Positions 15,717 to 23,616 of a stretch of DNA of 38,055 nucleotides are shown piece by piece. Origin of the DNA: UMGS1781 sp045650705 (lineage in GTDB: Bacteria > Bacillota > Clostridia > TANB77 > CAG-508); contig JAZRRK010000021.1 of assembly GCA_045650705.1 (NCBI GenBank), positions 1 through 38,055 of the forward strand. Direction: 5' to 3'. Every line of letters starts with the position of its first letter. Within the stretch, counting starts at the first letter, position 1. The notes under the pieces were generated by a model. It did no database searches. It was not told the origin of the DNA and saw only the letters and a program-made list of their open reading frames with translations. The translations under genes and the position numbers were made by a program.

Positions 15717-15806
15717 TTGCAATCATTTGTTAATTATGTTAAGATATATATAAGTTTAGCCTTTGGCTGAATTAATTTAATAACCCTTAGATGGGTGGAG
15801 GAAATA
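15717..15806 (+). promoter_or_regulatory. Promoter and structured leader of zinc-ribbon cassette 1
   Basis: The promoter is TTGCAA-17-TAAGAT. The leader has hairpin TTTAGCC-TTT-GGCTGAA, a constant TTAATTTAATA, then ACCC-TTAGAT-GGGT placed directly before GGAGG, so the second hairpin abuts the ribosome site. The same layout precedes the two sister genes downstream. Confidence 0.75.
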
Positions 15807-16019
15807 ATGGAAATAGTTAATCGAGAAAAAGGATATCTTTGGCCTTTTGATACTATCTGTCTTGAGTGTTACTCAAAAATACATCTAAAATCATCTAGCG
15901 ATTTTACATTTTCTGATGGCACATACTGCCATTACGAGTGTAAAAAATGCGGTCATTCATACCGTACACCCAAAGAGAGAATACCCGAGGAAACCCTTAG
16001 GAAAATTCCACTTATTTAA
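15807..16019 (+). CDS. Small zinc-ribbon protein, cassette 1 (70 aa)
   Basis: Two Cys pairs, CLEC near residue 20 and CKKC near residue 49, are typical of a zinc ribbon. The start GYLWPFDTICLEC contains a WPxD-type motif also present in cassette 2 (GYDWPMEVSCEGC). After the second pair comes YRTPKERIPEETLRKIP, a conserved ending across the three sisters. The ATG at 15807 is preferred over the GTG at 15795, which lies within the ribosome site. It has its own promoter and terminator. Function unknown; a nucleic-acid or protein-binding adaptor is plausible. Confidence 0.8.
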   Translation: MEIVNREKGYLWPFDTICLECYSKIHLKSSSDFTFSDGTYCHYECKKCGHSYRTPKERIPEETLRKIPLI

Positions 16020-16023
16020 GGGT

Positions 16024-16055
16024 AAAAGCACAGCCATAATCGGCTGTGCTTTTTT
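16024..16055 (+). terminator. Terminator of cassette 1
   Basis: AAAGCACAGCC pairs with GGCTGTGCTTT around a six-base loop, followed by T residues. Confidence 0.93.
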
Positions 16056-16100
16056 ATTTTATAGGAAAAAAAGTTTTTCAATTGCTTTTATGCTTCAAAT

Positions 16101-16191
16101 TTGTATTTTTATGTTAACTGTGGTAAAATTATATTAGGTTTGGCTTTTCGCTAAATTAATTTAATACCCTTAAGTGGGCGGAGGATTTGTT
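16101..16191 (+). promoter_or_regulatory. Promoter and structured leader of zinc-ribbon cassette 2
   Basis: Promoter TTGTAT-17-TAAAAT with an extended TG. The leader has TTTGGC-TTTTC-GCTAAA, then TTAATTTAATA, then CCC-TTAAGT-GGG and GGAGG. Differences from the sister leaders keep the first stem paired through G-U wobbles. Confidence 0.77.
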
Positions 16192-16434
16192 ATGCTTATA
16201 ACAAAAATTCCAGGCTATGATTGGCCAATGGAAGTTAGTTGTGAGGGATGTAATGTAAACCTCATAATTACGGAGTGTAACGATATCTCGTTTGAAAAAC
16301 ATTACAGTTTTGTACCTTACTTTCCTTCATCTGTAAAATCAAACTATTACGTTACCTGTCCTGTATGCAAGTACAGAACTAATGTACCTGCATCAGAAAT
16401 CCCCGATAAGCTTCGCAAGTATATTACTGGCTGA
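16192..16434 (+). CDS. Small zinc-ribbon protein, cassette 2 (80 aa)
   Basis: Two Cys pairs, CEGC near residue 18 and CPVC near residue 58, are separated by a longer insert than in cassette 1. The start has GYDWPMEVSCEGC and the end YRTNVPASEIPDKLRKYI, both matching the sisters. The start is placed at 16192, seven bases after GGAGG; an upstream frame extension lacks a site. Paralogue of its two neighbours; function unknown. Confidence 0.8.
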   Translation: MLITKIPGYDWPMEVSCEGCNVNLIITECNDISFEKHYSFVPYFPSSVKSNYYVTCPVCKYRTNVPASEIPDKLRKYITG

Positions 16435-16437
16435 AGC

Positions 16438-16478
16438 AAAAAACACAGCACTATTAAAGAGTGGTGCTGTGTTTTTTT
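16438..16478 (+). terminator. Terminator of cassette 2
   Basis: AACACAGCAC pairs with GTGCTGTGTT, with an outer A-run and a T-run of seven. Confidence 0.9.
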
Positions 16479-16566
16479 GCATTTTTATGTTAATTGTGGT
16501 AAAATAGTATTAGGTTTAGCTTTTTGCTAAATTAATTTAATAACCCTTAAATGGGTGGAGGTTTAT
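16477..16566 (+). promoter_or_regulatory. Promoter and structured leader of zinc-ribbon cassette 3
   Basis: Promoter TTGCAT-17-TAAAAT with an extended TG, partly overlapping the tail of the preceding terminator. The leader has TTTAGC-TTTTT-GCTAAA, TTAATTTAATA, ACCC-TTAAAT-GGGT and GGAGG. Confidence 0.77.
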
Positions 16567-16803
16567 ATGCGTATATTTACAAAGGGAGTTGTGTTTACCT
16601 GTACAAACTGCGGAGTTTCGGGAGAAGCTGATCTTCCGGATGACTTTGAAGGAATCAGATGTAATGGAGAAGTAATTTTTTCAATAATCTGTCCCATATG
16701 TCATCGCAAAATTGAGGTAAACAATCAGATGATCCCTGATCATCTTAAAAAGCATATAAGTATTACCAATCGTGGTAATGCAATTATGCAAAACCACGAT
16801 TAA
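16567..16803 (+). CDS. Small zinc-ribbon protein, cassette 3 (78 aa)
   Basis: Cys pairs CTNC near residue 12 and CPIC near residue 42. The ending after the second pair, IEVNNQMIPDHLKKHIS, matches the IPxxLxK element of the sisters, followed by a unique Asn/His-rich tail. It lacks the WP motif. The start at 16567 follows GGAGG at good spacing. Its terminator also serves the convergent ABC-F gene. Function unknown. Confidence 0.8.
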   Translation: MRIFTKGVVFTCTNCGVSGEADLPDDFEGIRCNGEVIFSIICPICHRKIEVNNQMIPDHLKKHISITNRGNAIMQNHD

Positions 16804-16807
16804 GGGT

Positions 16808-16840
16808 TAAAGGCACTACCTACTTGGTAGTGCCTTTTTT
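16808..16840. terminator. Terminator between cassette 3 and the ABC-F gene
   Basis: AAAGGCACTACC pairs with GGTAGTGCCTTT around a five-base loop, with a T-run of seven on the plus strand. The minus side has fewer flanking U. Confidence 0.9.
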
Positions 16841-18429
16841 TAAGCTTCCTTTTTCTCTAAATATTCATCATATGTCATGTCTTTATCAAATTTCTTATCT
16901 GGTCCTAATTCTATTATTCTATTAGCAACTGTTTCTGTTAGCTGATGGTCATGAGAGGTAAATAATAAATTTCCTTTAAATTTCTTTAAACCTTCATTTA
17001 ATGCTGTTATTGCTTCCATATCTAAATGGTTTGTTGGTTCATCAAATACTAATAAATTTGCTCCTGATAGCATTAATTTTGATAATACACATCTTACTTT
17101 TTCTCCACCTGATAATACCTTAATATTCTTTAAAGCTTCATCTCCTGAGAAAAGCATTCTTCCTAAAAATCCCCTTATATATGTTTCATCTGGATCTTTA
17201 GAATATTTTCTAAGCCATTCTACAATATTTTCATCTTTTTCAAACAAATATCCATTATCTTTTGGAAAATAATCACTTGAGATTGTTTGTCCCCATTCTA
17301 TTTCTCCTTCATCTGGTTCAACTTCTCCTGCTATTATTTGGAATAATAATGTTGTTCTTAACTCGTTATCTGAAACTATTGCAATTTTATTGCCTGGTCT
17401 TACATTAAATGAAATATTATCTAAAATCTTTTCTCCATCTACAGTTTTTGATATATTTTTAACTTTTAATATTTCATTTCCTGGTTCTCTTTCTGGCTTG
17501 AAATCTATATATGGATATTTTCTATTTGATGCTTTTATTTCTTCTAGCTCTATTTTCTCTAAAGATTTCTTCCTTGATGTTGCTTGTTTTGATTTTGAAG
17601 CATTAGCACTAAATCTGGCAATAAATTCTTGTAATTCTTTAATCTTTTCTTCTTTCTTTTTATTTTGTTCTTTTGCTTGTTTTAATGCTAATTGGCTAGA
17701 TTCATACCAAAAATCATAGTTTCCTGGATATATTTTTATTTTACCAAAATCCACATCTGCTATATGTGTACATACTTTGTTTAAGAAGTATCTATCATGT
17801 GAAACTACTATTACTGTGTTTTCAAAATTTATTAAAAATTCTTGTAACCATTCTATACTTTTAATATCTAAGTCGTTTGTAGGCTCATCCAATAATAATA
17901 TGTCTGGATTTCCAAATAAGCTTTGTGCTAATAATATTTTAACTTTATCTTTAGCCTCTAATTCTTTCATTAATTTATAATGATTTGCTGCTGGAATTCC
18001 TAAATTATTTAATAAAATAGCTGCATCTGACTCAGCATTCCATCCATCTAAATTACCAAAACGTTCTTCTAATTTTGCAGCTTTTAAACCATCCTCTTCA
18101 TTAAAGTCTGGTTTAGCATATAAAGCTTCTTTTTCTTTCATAATGCTATACAATTCTTTATTTCCCATTATTACTGTATCAATTACAGAAAACTCCTCAT
18201 ATTCAAAGTGGTTCTGTTTTAATACAGATAATCTTGCACCTTTTTCTATTGCAATTTCTCCCTTGCTTGGTTCCAATTCTCCAGATAAAACCTTTAAAAA
18301 GGTTGATTTCCCTGCACCATTAGCGCCAATTAATCCATAACAATTTCCTTTTGTAAATTTAATATTTACATCTTCAAATAAAACTCTTTTTCCAAATCTT
18401 ACTGTTACACCTATTGAATTTATCATCAT
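16840..18429 (-). CDS. ABC-F family ATPase (YbiT/YkpA type) with a degenerate second Walker A
   Basis: 529 aa, two ATP-binding domains and no membrane part; ABC-F proteins act on the ribosomal E site. Domain 1 has Walker A GLIGANGAGKSTFLKVL and Walker B PDILLLDEPTNDLDIKS. The linker has RFSANASKSKQATSR. Domain 2 has the signature VLSGGEKVRCVLSKLM and NLLVFDEPTNHLDMEA, but its Walker A reads IVSDNELRTTLL: the glycines are lost and the lysine is replaced by arginine. The order and linker match YbiT/YkpA rather than antibiotic-resistance members. Start ATG-ATG after GGAG. Confidence 0.93.
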   Translation of the reverse strand: MMINSIGVTVRFGKRVLFEDVNIKFTKGNCYGLIGANGAGKSTFLKVLSGELEPSKGEIAIEKGARLSVLKQNHFEYEEFSVIDTVIMGNKELYSIMKEKEALYAKPDFNEEDGLKAAKLEERFGNLDGWNAESDAAILLNNLGIPAANHYKLMKELEAKDKVKILLAQSLFGNPDILLLDEPTNDLDIKSIEWLQEFLINFENTVIVVSHDRYFLNKVCTHIADVDFGKIKIYPGNYDFWYESSQLALKQAKEQNKKKEEKIKELQEFIARFSANASKSKQATSRKKSLEKIELEEIKASNRKYPYIDFKPEREPGNEILKVKNISKTVDGEKILDNISFNVRPGNKIAIVSDNELRTTLLFQIIAGEVEPDEGEIEWGQTISSDYFPKDNGYLFEKDENIVEWLRKYSKDPDETYIRGFLGRMLFSGDEALKNIKVLSGGEKVRCVLSKLMLSGANLLVFDEPTNHLDMEAITALNEGLKKFKGNLLFTSHDHQLTETVANRIIELGPDKKFDKDMTYDEYLEKKEA

Positions 18430-18460
18430 TTTCTCCTATATTATATATTTATTAATTTTT

Positions 18461-18568
18461 AAAAGAAACAAGTATTGCAAGGCAGACAAGCAAAAAAACC
18501 GGAAACGTACAAAAGTACGTTGAGGATTTTTTTAGTGAAGTCTAACACAGCAAGACGACGTTTATTTT
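18461..18568 (-). repeat. Hairpin repeat family, copy 1 (after corA)
   Basis: Read on the minus strand: AAACGTCGTCTTGC, then AAATCCTCAACGTAC, a short loop, GTACGTTTCCGG, a T-run, and TTGCAATACTTGTTTC. The central part is a near-perfect hairpin and the outer parts also pair. It starts a few bases after the corA stop. Three further copies occur in the window. Confidence 0.85.
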
Positions 18569-18574
18569 AAAAAT

Positions 18575-19516
18575 TTATATCATATCTTTTTTCTTAAGCC
18601 ATGCAAAAGCAATACCAGCTACTGCTACTGAAATTCCAATTAAAATAGCAAAACCATAAGGGCTTGTACTAAATGGAACTTTAACATTCATTCCCCAAAT
18701 ACTAGCTATTAATGTTGGAACTGAAATTAATATTGTAAGTGATGTTAAAAATTTCATTACACCATTTAGGTTGTTTGAAATTATTGAAGAATAAGCATCC
18801 ATTGTACTAGTTAATATATCACTATATGTTTTACTCATTTCTATAGCCTGTCTATTTTCTATAATAGCATCTTCCAAAATATCTTCATCTTCTTCATACA
18901 TCTTTAAAATTTTACCTCTTAAAGTCTTCTCCATGACAATCTCATTCGATTTAAGTGATGTTGTAATATATATTAAACTGTTTTGTAAATTTAATAATTG
19001 AATAAGATCTCTATTCTTCATACTCTCTTGTAACAAAGCAACAGTTGCTTCTTGTTCTTTATTTATCTTCTTTAGATTATCAAGATAATATGCTGAGTTT
19101 AGATATAATATTTGTAGCAAAAATCTTGTCTTTTTATAAGTATAAAAATTCTTAACTCTACTTTTTTCAAATGCATCTATTACTTTATTTCTCTTTAAAG
19201 ATACTGTTATAAAATAATCATCACCTACAATTATAACACCTAATGGCATTGTTGTATAAGTTCTATCATCCTTTGTATCTTCAATAATAGGTACATCTAT
19301 AACGAATAATGTCATATTGTCTTCAATATCTATTCTGGCTTGCTCTTCATAATCTAGAGGATATCTAATAAAATCCTCTTCTATATTTATTTCTGAACAT
19401 ACTCTCTTAATTTCCGACTCGGACGGGTTTACTAAATTAATCCATACTCCTTTTTTTATTTCATATACTTCCTCAATTTTGTCTGTTTCAATATCAGTAT
19501 TATAAATTCTAATCAT
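18575..19516 (-). CDS. corA: CorA-like Mg2+/divalent cation transporter
   Basis: About 313 aa. A large cytoplasmic alpha-beta domain is followed by a long helix and two C-terminal membrane helices. The selectivity motif GMN is present in IWGMNVKVPFSTSPYG between helices (LTILISVPTLIASIWGMN; FAILIGISVAVAGIAFAWL). The start at 19516 follows GGAGGGG; a longer frame begins at 19534. It forms pentameric channels at the cell membrane. The short N-terminal domain is typical of the YfjQ-like Firmicute branch. Confidence 0.93.
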   Translation of the reverse strand: MIRIYNTDIETDKIEEVYEIKKGVWINLVNPSESEIKRVCSEINIEEDFIRYPLDYEEQARIDIEDNMTLFVIDVPIIEDTKDDRTYTTMPLGVIIVGDDYFITVSLKRNKVIDAFEKSRVKNFYTYKKTRFLLQILYLNSAYYLDNLKKINKEQEATVALLQESMKNRDLIQLLNLQNSLIYITTSLKSNEIVMEKTLRGKILKMYEEDEDILEDAIIENRQAIEMSKTYSDILTSTMDAYSSIISNNLNGVMKFLTSLTILISVPTLIASIWGMNVKVPFSTSPYGFAILIGISVAVAGIAFAWLKKKDMI

Positions 19517-19537
19517 AGCTTTCCCCTCCTTCAAAAT

Positions 19538-19640
19538 TCGAAGAATTTTTGTATTATTAACTTTTCACTTTTCATTCTTCACTCTGACTATTTGCCATTT
19601 CCTCTATCAAATTCTTCGACACACGGACGACCAATGGTCG
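19538..19640. repeat. Possible remnant mobile repeat between rplL and corA
   Basis: An 11-bp inverted repeat TCGAAGAATTT (19538) / AAATTCTTCGA (19609) flanks a pyrimidine-rich stretch, followed by CGACCA-A-TGGTCG. It resembles the ends of dispersed non-coding elements but could be chance. Confidence 0.35.
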
Positions 19641-19702
19641 CTCCTACAAACATACTTATAAATTATACCACAAAATGCTTGGATATAACAAGATTTTGCA
19701 CG

Positions 19703-19733
19703 AAAAAATCCAGCATTTCTGCTGGATTTTTAT
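19703..19733 (-). terminator. Terminator of the rplJL transcript
   Basis: AAATCCAGCA pairs with TGCTGGATTT around a GAAA loop on the minus strand, followed by T residues, just after rplL. Confidence 0.93.
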
Positions 19734-19754
19734 TTATCATTATTAGTTTTAGAC

Positions 19755-20123
19755 TTAAGCTAATTCTACTACAGCTCCTGCTTCTTCGAATTTTGCTTTC
19801 ATAGCTTCAGCGTCTTCTTTTGAAGCTCCTTCTTTAACTGTTTTTGGTGCTCCGTCAACTAAGTCTTTAGCTTCTTTTAATCCTAAACCTGTAACGTCTC
19901 TAACAACTTTTATAACTGCTATTTTGTTAGCTCCTGCTTCTTTTAATACTACATCAAATGATGATTTTTCTTCAGCTGCTGCTGCTCCTGCTGCTCCTGC
20001 TACAGGTGCTGCTACTGCTGCTGCTGATACTCCATATTTTTCTTCAATTCCTTTAACTAATTCTGATAATTCGATAACTGTTAAGCTATCTATTTCTTCT
20101 AATAATTTTGCAATGTCTGCCAT
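19755..20123 (-). CDS. rplL: 50S ribosomal protein L7/L12
   Basis: 122 aa. N-terminal dimer domain (IAKLLEEIDSLTVIELSELV), an Ala/Gly/Val hinge (AAAVAAPVAGAAGAAAAEE), and a C-terminal factor-binding domain (FDVVLKEAGANKIAVIKVVR, GLGLKEAKDLVDGAP). It is the flexible stalk that recruits translation GTPases. Downstream of rplJ, but 215 bases away because a hairpin repeat sits between them. Confidence 0.98.
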   Translation of the reverse strand: MADIAKLLEEIDSLTVIELSELVKGIEEKYGVSAAAVAAPVAGAAGAAAAEEKSSFDVVLKEAGANKIAVIKVVRDVTGLGLKEAKDLVDGAPKTVKEGASKEDAEAMKAKFEEAGAVVELA

Positions 20124-20217
20124 TTTTAAATCTCTCCTTTTAAATTTAATTTTTTATTTTTTGTGTCGGTCACAACCCTACTATTTTTGTTTTAATACCT
20201 AATTTATGGTATTTTCT

Positions 20218-20340
20218 AAAACGAAGCAAAAATGGTATATTGTGCATTTTCAGATTGAGCAAAACCGCAGGCGTATTTAGATACGTCGAGGACTTTGCGA
20301 TTGATGAAAATGTGCAAGATGCCGTTTTTTCATTCGTTTT
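20218..20340 (-). repeat. Hairpin repeat family, copy 2 (between rplJ and rplL)
   Basis: Minus strand: AAACGGCATCTTGCACATTTTC, read in two parts, then GTCCTCGACGTATC, loop, ATACGCCTGCGG, and AAAATGCACAATATACC. Inner and outer arms both pair, giving a hairpin of about 120 nt. Its edge touches the rplJ stop codon at 20339. Confidence 0.85.
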
Positions 20341-20845
20341 ATGCGTTTGCTGTTTCTTTTTGTGCACGCACTTGATCCAATGCAACTGCAAGTTTTGAAA
20401 TATTTCCAAGTAAAGCACCTGCAAGTTGAGCAATAAGTGTTTCTCTTGATGGTAATTTTGCAAGAGTAACTAATTCTTCTACTGATACAACTTTACCTTC
20501 GATAATTCCACCTTTTATTTTGTAGAATTCATTATTTTTAGCATATTCATAAATTGCTTTTAATGGTTCTAGATATTCTTCATATCCAAGAATAACTGCT
20601 GTTGTTCCTTCTAATTGTCCTTCTAATCCTTCTATATTGCAAGATTGTAATGCTCTTCTTGTTATATTGTTTTTTATAACTTTATATTCAGCATTTACAC
20701 CTCTTAATTTTGCTCTAATTCCTGTAACGTCTGCTACATTAATTCCTTTATAGTCTGTTAAAAGAACTATTTTAGCTTTTTGTATTTTTTCTGCTAATTC
20801 TTCAACTTCTTTTATTTTTTTGTTGATTGCGTTTTGGCTTGCCAT
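20339..20845 (-). CDS. rplJ: 50S ribosomal protein L10
   Basis: 168 aa, normal length. Signatures VEELAEKIQKAKIVLLTDYKG, LRGVNAEYKVIKNNITRRAL, LEGTTAVILGYE and KLPSRETLIAQLAGALLGNI. L10 is the stalk base that binds L7/L12 dimers through its C-terminal helix. A GGAGGTG site precedes the start. Upstream lies the L10 leader, through which L10 or the L10-L12 complex represses its own synthesis. Confidence 0.98.
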   Translation of the reverse strand: MASQNAINKKIKEVEELAEKIQKAKIVLLTDYKGINVADVTGIRAKLRGVNAEYKVIKNNITRRALQSCNIEGLEGQLEGTTAVILGYEEYLEPLKAIYEYAKNNEFYKIKGGIIEGKVVSVEELVTLAKLPSRETLIAQLAGALLGNISKLAVALDQVRAQKETANA

Positions 20846-20864
20846 TTGTATGTTTCACCTCCAA

Positions 20865-20990
20865 ATTTATATATGATTTTAAATTTAAAAACTCTTGTAT
20901 GCCTACTGCGAGGCAATACAAGAGCTTTATATCTCTCTTTATTTACCTCGGTAGGACTTATTTTTTGCCTACTGTCTTTGGCTATTTATA
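20865..20990 (-). promoter_or_regulatory. L10 leader RNA
   Basis: On the minus strand, between rplA and rplJ, GCCAAAGACAGTAGGC and CCTACCGAGG form the known L10-leader pairing, with the AGTAGGC box repeated in the following hairpin. The last hairpin (20892-20924; CTCTTGTAT/ATACAAGAG) is followed by five U and looks like a terminator or attenuator. This matches the family's layout in Firmicutes; ligand binding by L10 is known for the family, not shown here. Confidence 0.85.
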
Positions 20991-20993
20991 AAC

Positions 20994-21671
20994 TTAAGCT
21001 ATATATATGCTTGGTCCCATTGTTGTAGAAATTGCAATACTTTTAATGTATTGTCCTTTAGCAGCTGCTGGTTTTGCTTTTATTATAGCATCCATAACTG
21101 TTTCATAGTTTTCTGCTAATTTTTCTGCTCCAAAAGATAATTTTCCAAATCCTAAGTGAATTATATTAGATTTATCTAATCTATATTCAACTTTACCTGA
21201 TTTTATTTCGTTAATAGCTTTTGTTACATCCATTGTAACTGTTCCTGATTTTGGGTTTGGCATTAATCCTTTAGGTCCTAATACTTTACCTAATCTACCA
21301 ATAACACCCATCATATCTGGTGTTGCTACTATTACGTCATATTCAAACCAATTTTCTTTTTCGATTTTTGGAACTAATTCTTCTGCTCCAACGAAATCTG
21401 CTCCAGCTGCTTCAGCTTCTTTTGCTTTATCACCTTTTGCAAATACTAAAACTTTTTGAGTTTTACCTGTACCATTTGGAAGAACTACTGTTCCTCTAAC
21501 TTGTTGGTCTGCTTGTTTAGAATCTACACCTAATTTTACGTGTAATTCTAATGTTTCGTCAAATTTTCTTTTTGGCATTTTTTCAAATACTTCTAAAGCT
21601 TCTTTAACATCATAGCTTTTTGATTTATCTATAAGCTTTTCGCTTTCTAGATATGCTTTTCCTCTTTTCAT
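20994..21671 (-). CDS. rplA: 50S ribosomal protein L1
   Basis: 225 aa. Signatures MKRGKAYLESEKLID, VKEALEVFEKMPKRKFDETL, NGTGKTQKVLVFAKG, TPDMMGVIGRLGKVLGPKGL (the L1 signature) and MPNPKSGTVT. It binds 23S rRNA at the mobile L1 stalk. It follows rplK, with a hairpin repeat in the gap. Confidence 0.98.
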   Translation of the reverse strand: MKRGKAYLESEKLIDKSKSYDVKEALEVFEKMPKRKFDETLELHVKLGVDSKQADQQVRGTVVLPNGTGKTQKVLVFAKGDKAKEAEAAGADFVGAEELVPKIEKENWFEYDVIVATPDMMGVIGRLGKVLGPKGLMPNPKSGTVTMDVTKAINEIKSGKVEYRLDKSNIIHLGFGKLSFGAEKLAENYETVMDAIIKAKPAAAKGQYIKSIAISTTMGPSIYIA

Positions 21672-21760
21672 AATATCCTCCTTTTGGTAATATCGAATGT
21701 TTTACATTCTCCCAATATATTTATATATTTCTATAATATATAACTAATTTAAATATAATT

Positions 21761-21873
21761 GATTAAAAATATTATATTGTGCATTTTAATTGAGACAAAA
21801 TACCGGAAGCGTATAAAGATACGCTGAGGATTTTTGTTCGAAAATTAAAATGTGCAAGATGATGTTTTTAATC
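21761..21873 (-). repeat. Hairpin repeat family, copy 3 (between rplK and rplA)
   Basis: Minus strand: AAACATCATCTTGCACATTT, then AAATCCTCAGCGTATC, loop, ATACGCTTCCGG, and AATGCACAATATAA. Its outer arm GATTAAAAA/TTTTTAATC includes the rplK stop codon. The central boxes match the other three copies. Confidence 0.87.
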
Positions 21874-22296
21874 GATTACAGTTACACCCATAGAACGAGC
21901 TGTCCCAGCAACCATACTCATAGCTGTTTCTAATGAAGCAGCATTTAAGTCTTCCATTTTTTGTTCTGCTATAGCTTTAACTTGTTCCTTTGTTATTGAT
22001 GCAACTTTATCTTTGTTAGGTTTTCCAGAACCTTTTTCTAATTTTATTGCTTTTTTAATTAATACAGCAACTGGTGGTACTTTTGTTATAAAAGTAAATG
22101 ATTTATCTGAGTATACTGTTATAACAACTGGAATTATCATACCTGGTTGATTTGCTGTTCTATCGTTAAATTCTTTAACGAATTGCATAATGTTTACACC
22201 ACTTGAACCTAAAGCTGGTCCTACTGGTGGAGCTGGTGTTGCTTTTCCAGCTTCAATTTGTAATTTAATAATATTACTAATTTCCTTTTCTGCCAT
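21868..22296 (-). CDS. rplK: 50S ribosomal protein L11
   Basis: 142 aa. Signatures IKLQIEAGKATPAPPVGPAL, SSGVNIMQFVKEFNDRT, and the C-terminal rRNA-binding domain with KGSGKPNKDKVASITKEQV and AGTARSMGVTV. L11 sits at the GTPase centre. It follows nusG after 52 bases. Confidence 0.98.
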   Translation of the reverse strand: MAEKEISNIIKLQIEAGKATPAPPVGPALGSSGVNIMQFVKEFNDRTANQPGMIIPVVITVYSDKSFTFITKVPPVAVLIKKAIKLEKGSGKPNKDKVASITKEQVKAIAEQKMEDLNAASLETAMSMVAGTARSMGVTVID

Positions 22297-22348
22297 TTTA
22301 AAGACTTCCTTTCAATACATTTATATATGTGTAGGTCACAACCCTATT

Positions 22349-22882
22349 TTATAATTTTTCTACTTGAGCAAACTCTAACTCAACTGGTGTTTCTCTACCA
22401 AACATTGAAACAAGGATTTTTACTTTTCCTTTTTCTTTGTTTAATTCTTGTACTGTACCAATGAATCCAGCTAAAGCTCCATTTAGTATTTTAACTGAGT
22501 CGTTTACATCATAGTCTATATCAACTATTGAGGTTTCAAATCCCATACTTCTTATTTCCTCATTTGTAAGAGGTATTGGGTCTGTTCCTGATCCTACAAA
22601 TCCTGTAACTCCTCTAGTGTTTCTTACTATATACCAAGATTCTTCAGTTACAATCATTTTAATTAAAACATAACCTGGAAACACCTTTTTTAGATTTGCC
22701 TTTCTTTTACCATCTTTAATTTCTATTTGTTCTTCCATTGGAACAACTATATCAAAGAAATAATCTTCAAGCTCTCTATTTTTTATAGTTTTCTCTAAGT
22801 CGGTTTTAACTTTATTTTCATACCCTGAATATGTATGTACTACATACCATCTTGGCTCCAAATTTTCTTCTACTTGAGACAT
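22349..22882 (-). CDS. nusG: Transcription termination/antitermination factor NusG
   Basis: 177 aa. N-terminal NGN domain (RWYVVHTYSGYENKVKTDLE, FPGYVLIKM, WYIVRNTRGVTGFVG) binds RNA polymerase. The C-terminal KOW domain (DSVKILNGALAGFIGTVQEL) contacts Rho or S10. It sits in the usual secE-nusG-rplK-rplA order. Confidence 0.98.
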   Translation of the reverse strand: MSQVEENLEPRWYVVHTYSGYENKVKTDLEKTIKNRELEDYFFDIVVPMEEQIEIKDGKRKANLKKVFPGYVLIKMIVTEESWYIVRNTRGVTGFVGSGTDPIPLTNEEIRSMGFETSIVDIDYDVNDSVKILNGALAGFIGTVQELNKEKGKVKILVSMFGRETPVELEFAQVEKL

Positions 22883-22910
22883 CTTTGTGGGCCTCCTTTT
22901 AAAACCTTAT

Positions 22911-23249
22911 TTATTCACTTACAACTTCATTAGAGTCTACTTCTGCTGTATTAGTTTCTTCTACAACATTTTCTGTTTCATGGTCATGATCGTGATCATG
23001 TGCATCTTCAACTTGTACAGTTTCATTTCCTCTAATTTTTGATTTCAAATTATTTATACCATATTTATTGAATAAGTCAAATGTTAAATCTAATGCAAAT
23101 ACTATTGTAGCTGTTATAATAACTATAACTGCAACTGCTACTGTATTGTTAACTAATTGTTTTGGTGTTGGCCAAATAACTTTCTTCAATTCTGCTTTGA
23201 AATCTTTGAAAAAACTTTTTTTATTTTTTGTTTCTTTTTCCTTAGCCAT
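22911..23249 (-). CDS. secE: Preprotein translocase subunit SecE with a His/Asp-rich tail
   Basis: 112 aa. The SecE core is FFKDFKAELKKVIWPTPKQL followed by one membrane helix (VAVAVIVIITATIVFALDL). SecE clamps SecY in the translocon. Gram-positive SecE normally ends shortly after this helix, at about 60-70 aa. Here about 45 extra residues follow, including DAHDHDHDHE and a Glu/Val/Thr-rich end. In the known topology this tail would be extracytoplasmic. Confidence 0.95.
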   Translation of the reverse strand: MAKEKETKNKKSFFKDFKAELKKVIWPTPKQLVNNTVAVAVIVIITATIVFALDLTFDLFNKYGINNLKSKIRGNETVQVEDAHDHDHDHETENVVEETNTAEVDSNEVVSE

Positions 23250-23276
23250 TTTATTTCCTCCTTAAAATAGCCCTAA

Positions 23277-23441
23277 TTATTTAGTTTCTTTATGTGTTGT
23301 TCTTTTTTTGCAGAATTTGCAGTATTTTTCAACTTCTAATCTTTCTGTATTATTTCTCTTGTTTTTACTTGTCATGTAATTTCTTCTTTTACATTCTGTA
23401 CATTCTAATGTTATATTTTCTCTTGGTCCTTTTGCAGCCAT
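23277..23441 (-). CDS. rpmG: 50S ribosomal protein L33
   Basis: 54 aa. Begins MAAKGPRENITLECTECKRR and carries a second Cys pair, CKFC, near the end, so it is the zinc-binding (C+) form. Typical ending CKKRTTHKETK. GGAGGTG precedes the ATG. First gene of the rpmG-secE-nusG-rplK run. Confidence 0.95.
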   Translation of the reverse strand: MAAKGPRENITLECTECKRRNYMTSKNKRNNTERLEVEKYCKFCKKRTTHKETK

Positions 23442-23616
23442 TTTAGCTCCACCTCCAAATTTGTATTACGGGTTTTAACGATGCGTTTTTTAAGCTATGT
23501 CCCCAATTTATAGAACATAGCTTATATAATTTACCATATTTTATTTAAAAAGTCAAGTGTTTAATGGATTTTTTTGTAAAAACATTTTGTTTTTATGTTA
23601 TCCATATATTTTGTTT

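Noticed and set aside
20170..20463. Minus-strand frame overlapping the rplJ end
   Set aside because: It is an out-of-frame reading of rplJ continuing into the hairpin repeat.
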